The position numbers and the translations under genes are program-made. Source: Mesocentrotus franciscanus (taxonomy: Eukaryota > Echinodermata > Echinoidea > Camarodonta > Strongylocentrotidae). From it: a stretch of DNA of 64,000 bases. Shown piece by piece: positions 1 through 14,700 of the stretch; the stretch's first letter is position 1; each line of letters begins with the position of its first letter. The notes under the pieces are model-generated. The model worked only from the letters and a program-made list of their open reading frames with translations, was not told the origin of the DNA and did no database searches. The DNA lies in the NCBI GenBank assembly GCA_037976565.1, contig CP137671.1:15826556-15890555 (forward strand), read 5' to 3'.

Positions 1-392
1 TTGTTTTACTGGATGCACGCGATATAAACACGATTTATGCAATATCGGGAATCGATACCACCGATATCACTTTTTTTTTTAAAATAATAGTTTCATGTGA
101 AGGTAAGTCTTTATATATGTTTTCATCCATTGCACTAACAATTTTTTTTTTAATTTCATGATAAGTTTTATGAAATCATGCTTTCCGGTAATTACCGGAT
201 GCATGGCTATGGCAAAATAATTAATAATAAGTAATTACCAGAAAGCATGATTTTGCCATGTACCCGGTAAATCTGTAAAATAACAGATTTTTGTATTTTT
301 GACGAATTTTGTTTGGCTCCATTTTATAAAACAGATGATGCACAGGTTTAATTCGTGGGTCGGTGGAATTGTGTGCACGCGATACCTTAAAC

Positions 393-617
393 CAGTGGCG
401 GATCCAGGGGGGGGCCCGTAGGGAAAATTTTTTTTCGGGTGCCAAAAAAAAAAATTTGTGCTGACTACCCCTGGCGCCCAATGGTGGTGGGAAAAAATTA
501 CCCTTCCCGAAAAAATTTTCGGGTGCCAAAATTTTTTGCTCACTACCCCACTGAGCGAAAAATCGACCGGCACGATTTATAGGCCCCCTCCCTTGCCGCC
601 GGCTGGATCCGCCCCTG
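393..617. mobile_element. Short non-autonomous hAT-like element with 8-bp TSD
   Basis: The ends are CAGTGGCGGATCCAGG and its near complement GGCTGGATCCGCCCCTG. The flanks are the exact 8-bp direct repeat CCTTAAAC at 385-392 and 618-625. Internal sequence (GGGTGCC..AAATTTT..) matches the related elements at 19918 and 46670. The 8-bp target duplication and CAG-starting termini are hAT-superfamily features. Confidence 0.88.
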
Positions 618-1017
618 CCTTAAACCATTCAAAGGTACCTTGTGCACACAATTCCTACCGACGCACTCAAACCTGTGCATCATTAAATGTCATGCACTTA
701 TTCCCCGACTTATTCATGTCCTGAATTAGTGAACATCGGCTAACCTACAAACAAAAACCAAACTGATTAGTTGGCATCAAAACCAAACTTTTGTATAGAC
801 TAATACTCTCGAAGAGGAAACGAGAAGAAAAAACGTTTTTTTAAACCTGGCTGGGGTTCGGGGGCAAAACCTCTGCCCAGGCCCCGACGCTCTCGAGTTT
901 TAGCAATTCAGAACCTTCAAGATTACCGCCTTGAGCGATATAAATTCTTATCCATCCATTGATATTGGCACTGTCCCTATTGTTTGTACATTGTTTTCGT
1001 TGGAAATCGATTCCCTC

Positions 1018-1022
1018 TCTTG

Positions 1023-1059
<37 letters not shown>

Positions 1060-1102
1060 ACACACCCACACATACACGCACACATGCACACACACACACA
1101 TC
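1018..1102. repeat. (TC)n(CA)n compound microsatellite
   Basis: TCTCTC runs to about 1047, followed by CACACA runs with ATACACG interruptions. Confidence 0.95.
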
Positions 1103-1919
1103 GAGTGAGGTGTGGGGCGATAATCCTAGGCATCTGAATCATAGACTTGAGTAGAAATTAATGAAACAGTTGTAGAATAAAATTAAATGATCTTAATAAC
1201 GTGGAAAACGCATGACTACTTGAAAATAGTTCAAAATAATAGAATTCTCAGATCAGTATGGGTTTCATTGTACTGTACATGGATACTTTGCGAGAATAAA
1301 CATTAATGTCTTCGTTCGTTAGTAATGATAACAATGAGTGAATATTTATAAAGCGCATAATACTGCCGGTTTATGCGCTTTACATGGTAATGCAGAATAG
1401 GTGTATTCTTAAAAAAAATAACAACTACAAATATAGCCATGTTTATTGAAATACATCAAACTACAGTTAATAAGAAGCATAAATCATATACGAGTAGATA
1501 AGTAGATAAATTCAAGGCACATTGCATTATTTACATCTAATAATAGGGCCTACATGATAACGTATAACTGCGTTAAAAAATGATCATGCATTCTTATGAA
1601 TTTGTAATACAATACAAGAATCAGGATTGAATTATTTATCACGGTTAAATCCAACATAATGGTTTCCACTATATATAGTTAGTCACATGAGAAACAAACA
1701 AAAAAACCGACATGTTAATGAAAGACGTATACGTCATTCTTTATAATCTAATCAATGTAAACAAAAATAATCAGTTTCAGTAAACAATATTAGGCGTTTT
1801 AGCAATATACCACTCACACTGTACAGAATAATTGATATTGATAGATCATATCTGAAATGAAACAATATAACTTATTTTACTAATACGCCACAACATCTAC
1901 ATCATCAACAAGACAATAA

Positions 1920-1946
1920 CTACAACAACAACAACTATCACTATTT

Positions 1947-1988
<42 letters not shown>

Positions 1989-1990
1989 TT
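1920..1990. repeat. (CTA)n microsatellite
   Basis: CAACAACAACAAC followed by uninterrupted CTA triplets. Confidence 0.95.
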
Positions 1991-4900
1991 GAAAACTATA
2001 CTACTATATACTAATGCTAGTGATAAATTGTGCTTTTCGCATAATGCGGCAAAATCTCAGTGCACATTTACCATGATTACAGAAAGTGCAGAAATACATT
2101 CCGAATATTAAGCTTATGCTTTATGAATTAACTTAATAATGTTCTTGCATCGAATTTGATAGTGCACAATCACTAGTTTTGGAAGAAAACAAAATCTGCT
2201 TGGATATTCGACATTCCTATACATTTATACTTAGTTTGTAGTTACTCCTTTGTATGGGCACCGATCATTTGGCTACGTTGTTTACAAATTATCAACAGAC
2301 ACATTTATCAATTCCTACATATCAGACAAGGTAGTATTTCCTTTCAAAATAGAGATTTAAAGAAAATACAAACAAACCTTGTACGTAACACATGCAACAG
2401 TTCATACACAAAATATATTGGATAACAAATAATACAACTTTATATTTGTGGATAAAATGTGGTCTGCATTTGTTCTTTTTACAAGGGCCGTGAGGGATAT
2501 ACATAAGCCATGACTTGTTTATACATTTACTTTATGTTCTATGTGTGGATACATCTAAGAAAATTTTACTGTAACACTCTTGTGTTTTGTAAAACTACAT
2601 TAGAACTGATACTGAAATTATGGTCAATTTTCACATCTCAATAATAAAACCGTTTATGAGTTTACAATCCAAATATTGAATTGTATCATTAATATAAAAG
2701 TATAGAATTATTGGGAATTTCGGAAAGAGTACACTACGTTTGTTTCGATTTTTTTCATTTGCTCGTTCGTTTATTCTTTGTATACCTTTTTTTTGGTATT
2801 GTTCATTATTCGATTTCCTTCCGGTCAACATTCTCAATTACTGCCATTTCATATGTTTTGTGTTTTAATTATAAATTAAATATGTTTGTATAAACATCCA
2901 AAGCTTTCATTCAAAACAGGCACTCTGGCTCTGAAAAGACCACGACGATTGATTCTAATGGCACAGACATCATTTGTACAATGCTTGTTGTGTTGCACAC
3001 GAGGCAGTGTTTACTTTGCATTAATGACTTTGCTAGTCGATTGAGGTGATTCAGTTAGGACTACAACGCCCTTAATTCGAAGACAGGTTTGCACCGTTCA
3101 ATTAGCACTCACGTTGTGAAACGATACTCTAGCATGGTTTGTCAATAACTATGCCAGTCGCTGATCGACGCAGTTATACACTAAGCATTTTTCGCATTGT
3201 GTGCAACGGGCTTCAATACAATTATCTATAACCATGCACCCCAACCATTCTGAACGATAAAATATTATCCATTCCAAAAGTAGCAACCTAAATAAATCTT
3301 AGGAAGACGCTAAAGTATATTCAAAGCTAAGTAAAATGGCAGGCGACATTGCTGCAGTTATTAAGAGTAACGAAGAACTGGTATTGTAAAAAGTCGCTTG
3401 ACTATAGCATGAATGAATCTCTGGTCTAAGCCTGTTATTTAGTGTTGGTATTTCGTCCGCCCATGACATTAAACATTTGATGGATTCTAATTTTGGAAGG
3501 TAACCATAACATGATGACAACCACAATTTTTCAAGCTACACGGCCTTTAAATGATTAATGAAAGTCTATCGAAGCCTAAAACTGTTACCTATATGGAATG
3601 GATTCTTTTATTTGAAATAACCTTCGACTATAAACCTTTAGTGATATTCCTCCTTTTCTTTGCGTTCGCTACAATATTCTGTAAATAACAAACACCTATC
3701 AACAATAGGCCTATTCTTTGAAATAGACTTTTCACGTTTCGTATAATTTCCCATTGATTACTGGGTTATCTTTATCCAGACTTCAAAAACGAATTTCTCT
3801 TTCTCTGAGCTACTTATTTATTTCTGTGTATGTTGAAACAAAAATTAAACGCATGTGACTTTCGTTAGTTTAGGACAATGGATATATTACTAATAGAATT
3901 TGTAGATAAAACACTTTCAACCTGTAGTAATAATTATATCGTATATTTTAAGTAATTAAGTGCCTTGCTTAGAATCTTCTGTTTTTCCTTTAAAGTAGGC
4001 TTTACATACGAAATGATAAAGATAGAGGAGAGAAAATTCTTAGAACTTTAATCATTTTGATTGGTCAAATTATATATATATATATATTGTGTTGATAGGA
4101 TTCTAAAATAATATTTTTCTATTGTCGCATGTACTTAATAAACAAATGTGTTTCTTATAAACTGTTTGTCATGAGAGCCTTTCGACTGTTTTATATCATA
4201 CCTAAACTCAGTTTCAATTTTAGAACATTTACAGAGAAAACACACAATGACGCTAGAATAAATTATTACATTGTAATTATTTAATAAATCAAATTGTCAA
4301 CAAAGCAGAAAGGTTGCCAAATAGGCTACATGTTCTGACAAATGCCCAAATGATACGTCGGAAACAAAAAACAAACATTAGTTAGCCGTAATTTCCAGCG
4401 AATTATCGAAATAGCAAATTCCGAATTATTATGTTATACAGCAGTTTCGAAATTGTACACACATACTCGAAACCATACACATATGGAAAAGTTTCAGGCC
4501 GAAATTCCACTAAAGTGGATCTGTGCGTGTCTTTCTTTGCTCAGCGCGCACAGGTACGTCTCATGAATAATTCATGACCCTACGCGCCAACTGCACACAC
4601 AGCCACGCAAAGGCGAGTATGCGGACCAGTCCATTAGCGAATATAGGTAGATTAAGCTCAATGTACAGAGGGATAACACATAGTTGTAATGTGTGGACTG
4701 AAGATGCATTGGGTAGAGTTGGGAATTTTCTCCATAAAACAGCGTTCAATAATCTCATCTCTTCTTTTTATTTAAATGTGAACATCATTGTTCAACAATA
4801 CAGCCAATGTAATCATCGCTGACATAAACAAATGAAGCAATGGCAATGAAACCCCCTGTCAGACAATGGTGCAGGCTCAGTCCTAGTCATGGCGTGATAT

Positions 4901-6138
4901 GACTCTCTATGCTAATGAGCTCGGAGTGTCACCAAATGTGATTGGATGGAATAGTTTAATCTTCTTACTTTTTCAAGGAGTCCGACGAATTTTCTTGACC
5001 AATCAGCTTGATTTTTATATATGACAGAGAGGGGAAAATTCCGGACTGGAAAGTGAAAACGCTGTATGCGTAGGGTAATCCGTTGCTGAGATACAGAGTC
5101 TCAAACACGGGGTTATCGATTTGTTTCCTGCTTCGAATTGTGCAAGTACGTGCATTGCTATGGAAGGGTTGGTGTCAAAATTCACTTGAAAATCTTTCTT
5201 TCGAGGCCTAGTCCGACGCAAAGACTTAAAATTATTTTCTCATATTCTGGAAAATACAAGAAAAAAATATACACAATAGAAAACCGCTCGCGCCAGCCTT
5301 GTATTTTACAGCATTGCAAAGTTACACCAATATCTTTGACAAAAGAACGTTTTTTTAAGCCTGTGCCCATTGGTTATAGTACATGCGCGCGAGCATGCGT
5401 TCGAGACTGGCCAAAAGACACCACTTTTCCATATGCAGGCATTTTACTGTCATATATAAGAACTGTCATGATGTAGTTGTATACGGCTTTTATGCACCAA
5501 TATTTATAAGTTTTAATGAGAATTAAAAACATGACGTCAATACACTTTTTGTTCATACAATCACAAACAAAGTAAAATTTCGAAAGATATCATTAATTAA
5601 AACATGATTTTTTTGTTGTCGTTAACTTTACGTAAACATGCATTAGAAATAGGGAAATATTGCAAAAACTTTTACGACTAAAGTCAAGATAATATTATAA
5701 ATATATACGCAACAATGAAAATGCCTTCAATACTTGGGTTACATCCAAATTCTGATACATGTAATAATTCAACGTTTGGAATATAACATTTTATTATATT
5801 ACATCCATTAATCCGTTTTATACAGCACCTAAGTAAATCCTTGTCATTTGATTGGAGGATTGTTGGTCACGTGATATTCAATAAATAATACTATTGCACG
5901 ACCGTGCATTTTTGGTTATATTCGCCGTAGTACTATTCAACGAGCGTGCATTTTTGGTTATATGCAGACTGCGTACAATGCACACACACACACTCTCTGC
6001 CCTGCATGTATCCCATTGTGCTCTGCGCGCATCTGACGCGAAGGCAATCTGAATGTAATCGAGAAGGCCTGACTCCAACTTTAATTTATCTTTAATATAA
6101 GGAGCAAATCATAATTTGTTGAAAGATGTTGTATAAAA

Positions 6139-6302
6139 CAAATAATGAATGTTTTTCATTCGTTCAATAGTGCCAATATTTTCATTCGTTGAAAGATAAC
6201 GCTCATCCTAATCAACTCGGCTGACGCCTCGTTGAAGAGAACGTTAATCTTTCAACTCATGAAAATATTTGCACTATTGAACTCATAAGCATTCATTATT
6301 TG
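6139..6302. mobile_element. Palindromic MITE
   Basis: CAAATAATGAATGTTTTTCA ... CAATAGTGCCAATATTTTCA pairs with TGAAAATATTTGCACTATTG ... CATTCATTATTTG. The two halves are inverted around CGGCTGACGCC. It lies in a gene-free region. Confidence 0.65.
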
Positions 6303-7099
6303 TATATTATTTCTTTCTATACTCACTACGCAAAGAGGTCCTTAAATATCTGTTAACTCGTAACTTGCATAACAGCGAAATAGTGTAGTGTGAAAGAAGT
6401 AATGAGCACCTTTAGAAAATCATAATAGTGTATATCCCGACCCTTGCCTAAACAAACGTATTACTACTCGGACTTTACTCGATCCTTACAGGATTACACA
6501 CCAAAGGCATATATCTGAAAACTTCCAGAAGTTCCCAAATGATAGCTTAGCCTCGCATTAAGTCAATGTAAACACCCCATTCTTTTTGCAAAGCAGGACT
6601 AAGTTGTAGGAACACGAATAATACATTTGCAAAGTAAAATGATATAAAATAAACATCAATTGCAGAACATTCGGCGGGTCACAGTCTTTGGATGCAATGA
6701 CAACAAAAACATCAAACCCAAACACAAAAAACGAAAAATAACTGCGTATCCTGTTGTCTATTCAATCACAATTCTTTTTTCACCAATAATCATCAAGCCA
6801 TGCAGAATAATGACTATGGAGCAACAGGTAAAAATTCAAGCTTCGTTTTATAAATAAAGCTTCGTTTAAATAAACTCAAACATTTTACTAATACACAATT
6901 CACGCTTCATTGCGTACATGAAGTCACGTAGGGGGTACTACACAAAATTCGGAACAAAGTGGTGGACAAAAAATGCATGAACCAACTAAATTACTCTTAC
7001 GGTAAGAAATTATAGGTACTCATTTATACTTGATATATCATATAGAATTAAATACTTTTTAAAAGTCTTCGGTGGAAATAGTACCATTTTGAGAAGTAT

Positions 7100-7123
7100 T
7101 AATATTAGTAGTAGTGATAGTAA

Positions 7124-7173
<50 letters not shown>

Positions 7174-7174
7174 T

Positions 7175-7218
<44 letters not shown>

Positions 7219-7520
7219 TAAATAGTAGAAGTAGTAGTAGTAGTAGTTAGGGGCGGAGATCCCGGGGGGACGGGGTCCCTCAAATCCCCGGAAAATTTGA
7301 AAAGTACCCCCAATGTATAGCAAATACTGAATAAAGACTGCAACACACTTTTTGGCTCTGGAGGGCCCAAGAGTGCAGCGTTGAGACTAATAAAAATGCA
7401 AAAATGTTCTCGCTCCCTCGTATAATATCCTTCAAAATGTACAAGTAAATAATTTAGAAAATATGTATTCCCCTCGCACTTCGTCCCCCCGGTCATGAAA
7501 AGAAATCGCCGCCTCTGGTT

Positions 7521-7559
<39 letters not shown>

Positions 7560-7700
7560 TAAGTAGTAGTATTAGTAGTAGTACGAGAAACAAGACAGCA
7601 GTTGGTGGTGTACTGTATCTCTGTTATAGTAGTAGTAGTAATAATAATTGTCGTCGTCGTAGTAGTAGCAGTAGTAGTATAGTAGTAGTAGAAGTAGTAA
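7100..7700. repeat. (TAG)n microsatellite, split by an insertion
   Basis: Long TAG runs cover 7120-7247 and 7520-7560, with patchy TAG to 7697. The apparent poly-Thr and poly-Tyr reading frames here are products of the repeat. Confidence 0.95.
7248..7517. mobile_element. Short element inserted in a TAG microsatellite
   Basis: It runs from TAGGGGCGGAGATCCCGG to AATCGCCGCCTCTG. It shares the GGCTCTGGAGGGCCCAAG...GTGCAGCG core with the 36530-38081 element. The flanks GTAGTAGT and GTTGTAGT differ at one base, as expected for an 8-bp target duplication within the repeat. Confidence 0.75.
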
Positions 7701-7708
7701 TATTGCAA

Positions 7709-8646
7709 TTGTACTAACGAAAAGTATTCTCTATCTTGGTTGATCTAATGGCAATATGGCATAGTATATTCTAGAGTATTAATTCTCATTTAGATTCTAG
7801 AATCTTGGTAGAATTTGGAGTTGGCTGCAAAAGGATTGATCCTTGGTAGGCTACTTCTGCAATGAAAAGAATCAACAAACATATAGTGTTAAGCTAAAAA
7901 CTAACCATGAGAAATGCCCCTTGAAAATGAATGTGAAAGAGTTGATATAACGACCTTTCACACACTCCCCTCACGTGATGACCCTGTTTTATCACAATTC
8001 ATTCACTTATTAGACCCCCTCCCATAACAAAAACTCTCATTACGTAAAATGTCACCCCTCATAAGTTATAATGAGGATAGAGGAATTCACTTTTCTTTGT
8101 TCGAAAAATTATATTTCACCATCGATAGACTTTAGTAAGCATGACATAAAAATATTCTGTTATTCATTTTGAAAACCAATAAAAATTTCTAATAGTCCTA
8201 TTCTCTCTCTCATATACTTTTTGACAATTTCTGCACATCTTGGGGTAAAAGCTTGTCATTTAGCGATCATCTTTAAATAAATAAATTGAGCAAAAAGGGT
8301 CACCCGAGTTGGGTATATCATTGACTTAAAGGTGGTCAGATACTTAATTCCACACATGACGGTCAAACTTTACCCATTATTGATTGTTTATTGTTTCCAA
8401 GTTTCTTTCATATATTTTCAATTCTGTGAACAGTAAAACCTGAACATAAAAACCGCTCAAGGGAAACATGAAAAGTGGTCTTTATAGGCAGATGGTCGTT
8501 ATGTACAGGTTCATTTAGTACCGGTTCATGTAGTACAGGTATCAATGAGAAACCACGTTCAAGGGAAACACAAAATATGGTCTGTATAGATAGGTGGCCT
8601 TTCTATACAGGTGGTCGCTAAAGCAGGTTTGACTGTATAATCTTAC
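7709..8646. other. Receptor 3' intron or downstream sequence, nothing recognised
   Basis: AT-rich sequence with no recognised gene. Two partly similar stretches (AAGGGAAACATGAAAAGTGG at 8459, AAGGGAAACACAAAATATGG at 8561) suggest a decayed tandem repeat. Confidence 0.4.
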
Positions 8647-8733
8647 CGTGCTCCGGATGAAAAGGCGTTGACTGTGACTGATGAAGGCTGCCATTGGATT
8701 CTGCCTGTTTGTTGCTACTGCTGAAGTTTTGAG
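8647..8733 (-). CDS. aGPCR cytoplasmic-tail exon
   Basis: This 87-bp phase 1-1 exon has acceptor TCTTTCAG and donor GTAAGA. In the frame inherited from the TM5-7 exon it reads AQNFSSSNKQAESNGSLHQS then QSTPFHPEH. It is polar and Ser/Gln-rich, as expected for a C-terminal tail. At least one more exon must follow below 8647, but I could not identify it. Confidence 0.7.
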
Positions 8734-11700
8734 CTGAAAGATGCAAAGTGACATTAGTCATAAAATAATCATGAGTTTATTTCCAAACTGATTAGACGAT
8801 ACGCACCAATCGAAAACGTCGAGAGACAAATTGGTCTTCCTCCTGAGCTTAGCAATTTTCGCGGGGGTTAATCAGACATTTTAGGGCTTTCGTTTTCATT
8901 AAAGGATTTAAAATGGCGTAAACCCTAACAAATTGAGGAACATGTTTTTTGTTTAAATCGAAAGAGAATGTGAATAAAAAAAAAGAAAACTTAAAAGTTT
9001 AAATAATTGGTTAATAACAATAATCATGAATTTGAGACATGCGGTGTCAGAGGATGATAGCATCATAAATCTACGCAATTATGAGAATATTGATGTAAAA
9101 ATTATTAAAAGACAATAATATAAACAGACAATAAAATCACGATTCCAATCAAGGTACATGAAGCAAGCGGGTTAATAATCTATGCCGGAAGAGACCCGGA
9201 AATATAACTATTTACTTTTTGACAAGTTACTACTGTCGACATCCCTCACATGCCTAATGTGTATAATTGTCACGAAAGAAGTGACAAAAGCCTGTTATTA
9301 TCAACTTACTTTAACAGGGCCGGAGCGGATCAGAGGGGGAGAAATCCCCTCTATCTATTTAAACCTGGAGCCGCCCTGCTACATTACATGCTACAAAACT
9401 GCCAGAGCATTTTATCACGCATACATTGAACTTGAAGTGTAACCAATGAATTTATAAAAAAGTAAATTACCTGAGCTGGACTTTGTCATTTCTTCCAACG
9501 TCAGACACTGGGAACAGAACACCTTTCTCCAACCCAGTCGCACCTCCTCCTTCAGCAGGCAATGAAACACAAAAATACTGAACCCTTGAAACGAATTGAA
9601 AATGGCAAAGAGATAGCTAAACACCAAGCTGGCCTTCCCTATCATGAAAATGCCCAGTCCCCAGGTGAGCCCGAGAAGCACGGTGATGGATAGGGACGCG
9701 CGCAGCTGCGCGGACACGTCGAATTGCTCAGAGGAGGCAGCGACGGATCGGCGTCGGAGGGAGCAGAGTTGGTTGGTAACGAGTGAGAAGATGGTGCAGT
9801 TGAAGAGGATGACGGCAAGTGATGGAGCGATGAAGGAAGCATAAAATGGAATTCCACCAACTTTCAGCCAGCAGCTGCATGAATGGAAGACATATATTGA
9901 AATAATGTTTGATTTGGTAAATTTATTTAGGTCATAAGATTTTGAAGCAAATACAATGTTGCCCATAAAGTCGGAATACTTTTTGTGCCTCTCATCACAT
10001 CTCCATCCGTCATTCATCATCCATCATGAAATGATTGTGACAGTATGGTTTATCCTTGATAGATAAAGTTTATACATAGTATGTTCTCATTACTTGATTG
10101 ATCAATCTCTATTGTGATCAATCAAGTTCTTTACCAAGAATTAACCATATTGTCACAATCATTTTATGAAAAGAGGTAAGAAATATTAATCCACTTTTAT
10201 GGGCAAGAGTGTATTAATGACTATGTAATTTCAGTGGACCAACCTTAGTACCCCTCAGACATTTTTCTTATGATGTAACTTGGGATAAGAGAATCAGTAC
10301 CAATTCAGAAAAATGTTTTTTCCAGGTAGTAGACATACACCCATAATTTTCGTTTTTCCAGCTAGATTATGAACTTGTAGCCGTAATAATTATAAAAACA
10401 CATTTCTTTTGCAGATCCACATCTACAAATGTGATTGTTTCACAGTTTCTTTATGAATAATTTGCCCTTATTATTTACCGATCGGTTTACAGTTTAAGTT
10501 ACTAATCAAGTAAATTTGTCTATCGATGTTTTGAAGGTCGTTCAACCATTAAAAAGTATCTATACGTTTTCTTTGTTTTACGGGTGGTTCAGAGCAAATT
10601 ACTCACAATTCATTGAAGAAGCCATAATGGTCCAAGTCGACACCGAGGACGATGCAGACGATGACGGCGGGCAGGCCCCAGCCGATCAAGCACATCTTCT
10701 TCATCAGGTGCGAGGTGTAGCTGTCGAAGACCTTGACGAGATCCAGGTACATGTTCCACGCCTCCATGGCCATCCAGGCGATCGACGTCAGGAGGCCGTA
10801 GTGGAGCAGGGCCCCGAGGAGCTTGCAGGCAACTTCTCCGGGCTGACCGAACTCGATGAGGACGGCGTCGGTGAGGAAGAGGACGTTCATAAAGGTGAGA
10901 GCGACCACAAGGTTGAGGAGCAAGCGGGTACGACGGTCGCTTCGAAGTTGCCTTCAACAAATAGTTCGGATAATACTTCAAATTTATGATAATATGTTAT
11001 GGAAATATTAGTTTCGTTATTTTATGTACATAATTATGCAAAAAAGATGTTTAAAAAAACAACATTTTGACATGAAGTAATTATTGTTTGTATATGTTGT
11101 ATTATACCTTACATTTATATGTTCTTTGTAATTCAGTTATATTATATTTGGAAAAATGCAGAAATAAAATAAAAATCAAATCAAATAAAAAAATAGTGAG
11201 ATATTTGTTTCAATTATAAACAAGATCACAGTCAACGACTTCCTAGAAATCAACTCAAGGACAATTCCAAATCTTCAAGGAGGGCATCTTGTTCAAAAGA
11301 ATAATAATGATAATTTTTTTTACATGTAGTTACAAGTACTTCATCAAAGCATTACATTGTATCATTACCATAGCAAATTAAATGATAACTACCCTTGTTA
11401 TTGCACTCATAAAACTTATTGCACTCATAAAACTTATTAATAAGTAGGCCTATTACGATAGTGGGTAAAAAAGTACAATAATGCGTTCTGGACGAAAAGG
11501 CCAACGACTACTATAATTTTGTAGTTGTATACACATTTTACAAATTCCTACAACACTGAAGACAAGCAAGAAAAAATAAGGGGAAAATTTTGAGCAAAGC
11601 AGACTGGGATTAAATATTGGGATTTTAGAAATGGTTACCATATATTTTCAATATCTGAGAATTTAGGAAGAAACTGTTTTAGCATATCTTAAAATGTTAG

Positions 11701-14700
11701 CATGAAAACACACACACACACACGTGAAGTTCAATGGACTAAACATACACAATACAAAAATGACAAAAACAAGGGTTTTGGATTAGAAAAATGAAAATCA
11801 CGGGTAACAAAAAAAAAATCATATAAAGGTTCTAATAACATAGGATCGACGACGGGCGGTTAACCTGTCCGCAACGTCGAGTCTTTATTGATTCCTAGCC
11901 CTTTTCAGGACTTCTCAATCAACACAAAAGAATACTATCATCCCTTTTAAGGACTATCCACATGGTTTGTACCGCAAATTTACTATCTTAGTGTGGATAT
12001 GCTTTCTTCGTTTTATTTTTTTGATTCTTTGCCACTGAACTAGGATACCAATATGGCGCTAATAGAAAATAAACCGTCAGCTAATTCATCCACACATGAA
12101 TGAATTTATAATAGGTTCAGTAAATATATCAATAAATATGTGTGGAACATGCAGGTAAAATATAAAGTTGGAATTGACTATAATTTTGTTGGTTCGAGGA
12201 GATCAGATGCAATGTCCTGTTTCATAAAACTCATTATCGATAACGCGTGTGTGTGTGTGTGTCTAATTGGGTTTTTACAAACGTGTATCAATAAATTATG
12301 ATTGTTTACGACCTTTAACGTCACCATCCGAAAGACGTGACTCAGTTTCGAACCTGCGTCCTCGGCTGAATCAATTTGTAACTTCCATTGTTAGCTGGAT
12401 TACAGGCGCACGCCACAACGCCCCGTTACATTAACTTCTATAAGCTACTGAAATTGTGGCATTTGATTGGGTGAGAGCAAATTTGTCATAGAAAAATTAG
12501 CATTTGTTATTGATATCAAGTTTTATGAAACAGGGCCCTGATGCGTTGATGGAAACAAGTTCTGAATACTATGAAAACAAAACATACTAAAGACACAAAA
12601 GGGAAGGGAAAATAAGATCATGATCAATATCATGAGGATTAATACAGATATTAGGTCAGGTATTATGTGAAAATGAACCTCCAAATCTACTTGGAATCAC
12701 ACTTCATGCATCATGCATTATTATATTTTTTTCTGTTACCTCTGTCTGTTCTCCGCCTTCTTAAATATCCTGAGACAAAAATTCAAAGTTATGGAGTCAC
12801 ATTTCTATCTCAGGTCAGCTTCATTGGTAATTGTGTAGTGGTTAATTTAAACGATCATAATGTAATCGGATCGGCGTCGGAGGGAGCAGAGTTGGTTGGT
12901 AACGAGTGAGAAGATGGTGCAGTTGAAGAGGATGACGGCAAGTGATGGAGCGATGAAGGAAGCATAAAATGGAATTCCACCAACTTTCAGCCAGCAGCTG
13001 CATGAATGGAAGACATATATTGAAATAATGTTTGATTTGGTAAATTTATTTAGGTCATAAGATTTTGAAGCAAATACAATGTTGCCCATAAAGTCGGAAT
13101 ACTTTTTGTGCCTCTCATCACATCTCCATCCGTCATTCATCATCCATCATGAAATGATTGTGACAGTATGGTTTATCCTTGATAGATAAAGTTTATACAT
13201 AGTATGTTCTCATTACTTGATTGATCAATCTCTATTGTGATCAATCAAGTTCTTTACCAAGAATTAACCATATTGTCACAATCATTTTATGAAAAGAGGT
13301 AAGAAATATTAATCCACTTTTATGGGCAAGAGTGTATTAATGACTATGTAATTTCAGTGGACCAACCTTAGTACCCCTCAGACATTTTTCTTATGATGTA
13401 ACTTGGGATAAGAGAATCAGTACCAATTCAGAAAAATGTTTTTTCCAGGTAGTAGACATACACCCATAATTTTCGTTTTTCCAGCTAGATTATGAACTTG
13501 TAGCCGTAATAATTATAAAAACACATTTCTTTTGCAGATCCACATCTACAAATGTGATTGTTTCACAGTTTCTTTATGAATAATTTGCCCTTATTATTTA
13601 CCGATCGGTTTACAGTTTAAGTTACTAATCAAGTAAATTTGTCTATCGATGTTTTGAAGGTCGTTCAACCATTAAAAAGTATCTATACGTTTTCTTTGTT
13701 TTACGGGTGGTTCAGAGCAAATTACTCACAATTCATTGAAGAAGCCATAATGGTCCAAGTCGACACCGAGGACGATGCAGACGATGACGGCGGGCAGGCC
13801 CCAGCCGATCAAGCACATCTTCTTCATCAGGTGCGAGGTGTAGCTGTCGAAGACCTTGACGAGATCCAGGTACATGTTCCACGCCTCCATGGCCATCCAG
13901 GCGATCGACGTCAGGAGGCCGTAGTGGAGCAGGGCCCCGAGGAGCTTGCAGGCAACTTCTCCGGGCTGACCGAACTCGATGAGGACGGCGTCGGTGAGGA
14001 AGAGGACGTTCATAAAGGTGAGAGCGACCACAAGGTTGAGGAGCAAGCGGGTACGACGGTCGCTTCGAAGTTGCCTTCAACAAATAGTTCGGATAATACT
14101 TCAAATTTATGATAATATGTTATGGAAATATTAGTTTCGTTATTTTATGTACATAATTATGCAAAAAAGATGTTTAAAAAAAAAACAACATTTTGACATG
14201 AAGTAATTATTGTTTGTATATGTTGTATTATACCTTACATTTATATGTTCTTTGTAATTCAGTTATATTATATTTGGAAAAATGCAGAAATAAAATAAAA
14301 ATCAAATCAAATAAAAAAAATAGTGAGATATTTGTTTCAATTATAAACAAGATCACAGTCAACGACTTCCTAGAAATCAACTCAAGGACAATTCCAAATC
14401 TTCAAGGAGGGCATCTTGTTCAAAAGAATAATAATGATAATTTTTTTTACATGTAGTTACAAGTACTTCATCAAAGCATTACATTGTATCATTACCATAG
14501 CAAATTAAATGATAACTACCCTTGTTATTGCACTCATAAAACTTATTGCACTCATAAAACTTATTAATAAGTAGGCCTATTACGATAGTGGGTAAAAAAG
14601 TACAATAATGCGTTCTGGACGAAAAGGCCAACGACTACTATAATTTTGTAGTTGTATACACATTTTACAAATTCCTACAACACTGAAGACAAGCAAGAAA

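Larger units (their letters stand above)
626..6130. other. Gene-free AT-rich region
   Basis: No exon, RNA gene or intact transposon is recognised apart from the microsatellites listed separately. The short open frames (for example 3299-3526 minus, 4574-4822 plus, 5138-5476 plus) have no domain, conserved splice pattern or codon character. A nearly repeated GTGCATTTTTGGTTATAT occurs at 5904 and 5948. The missing last exon of the receptor could lie here. Confidence 0.5.

Noticed and set aside
4990..5030. CCAAT box (GACCAATCAG) and TATA-like TATATATG as a promoter
   Set aside because: The two motifs are too close together and no gene follows.
7059..7708. Poly-Thr and poly-Tyr open frames
   Set aside because: They are translations of the TAG microsatellite, with no coding character outside it.
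10516..10989. 157-aa plus-strand frame (and its duplicate at 13639)
   Set aside because: It is the antisense shadow of the GC-rich TM2-4 exon, which has clear 7TM motifs and splice sites on the minus strand.
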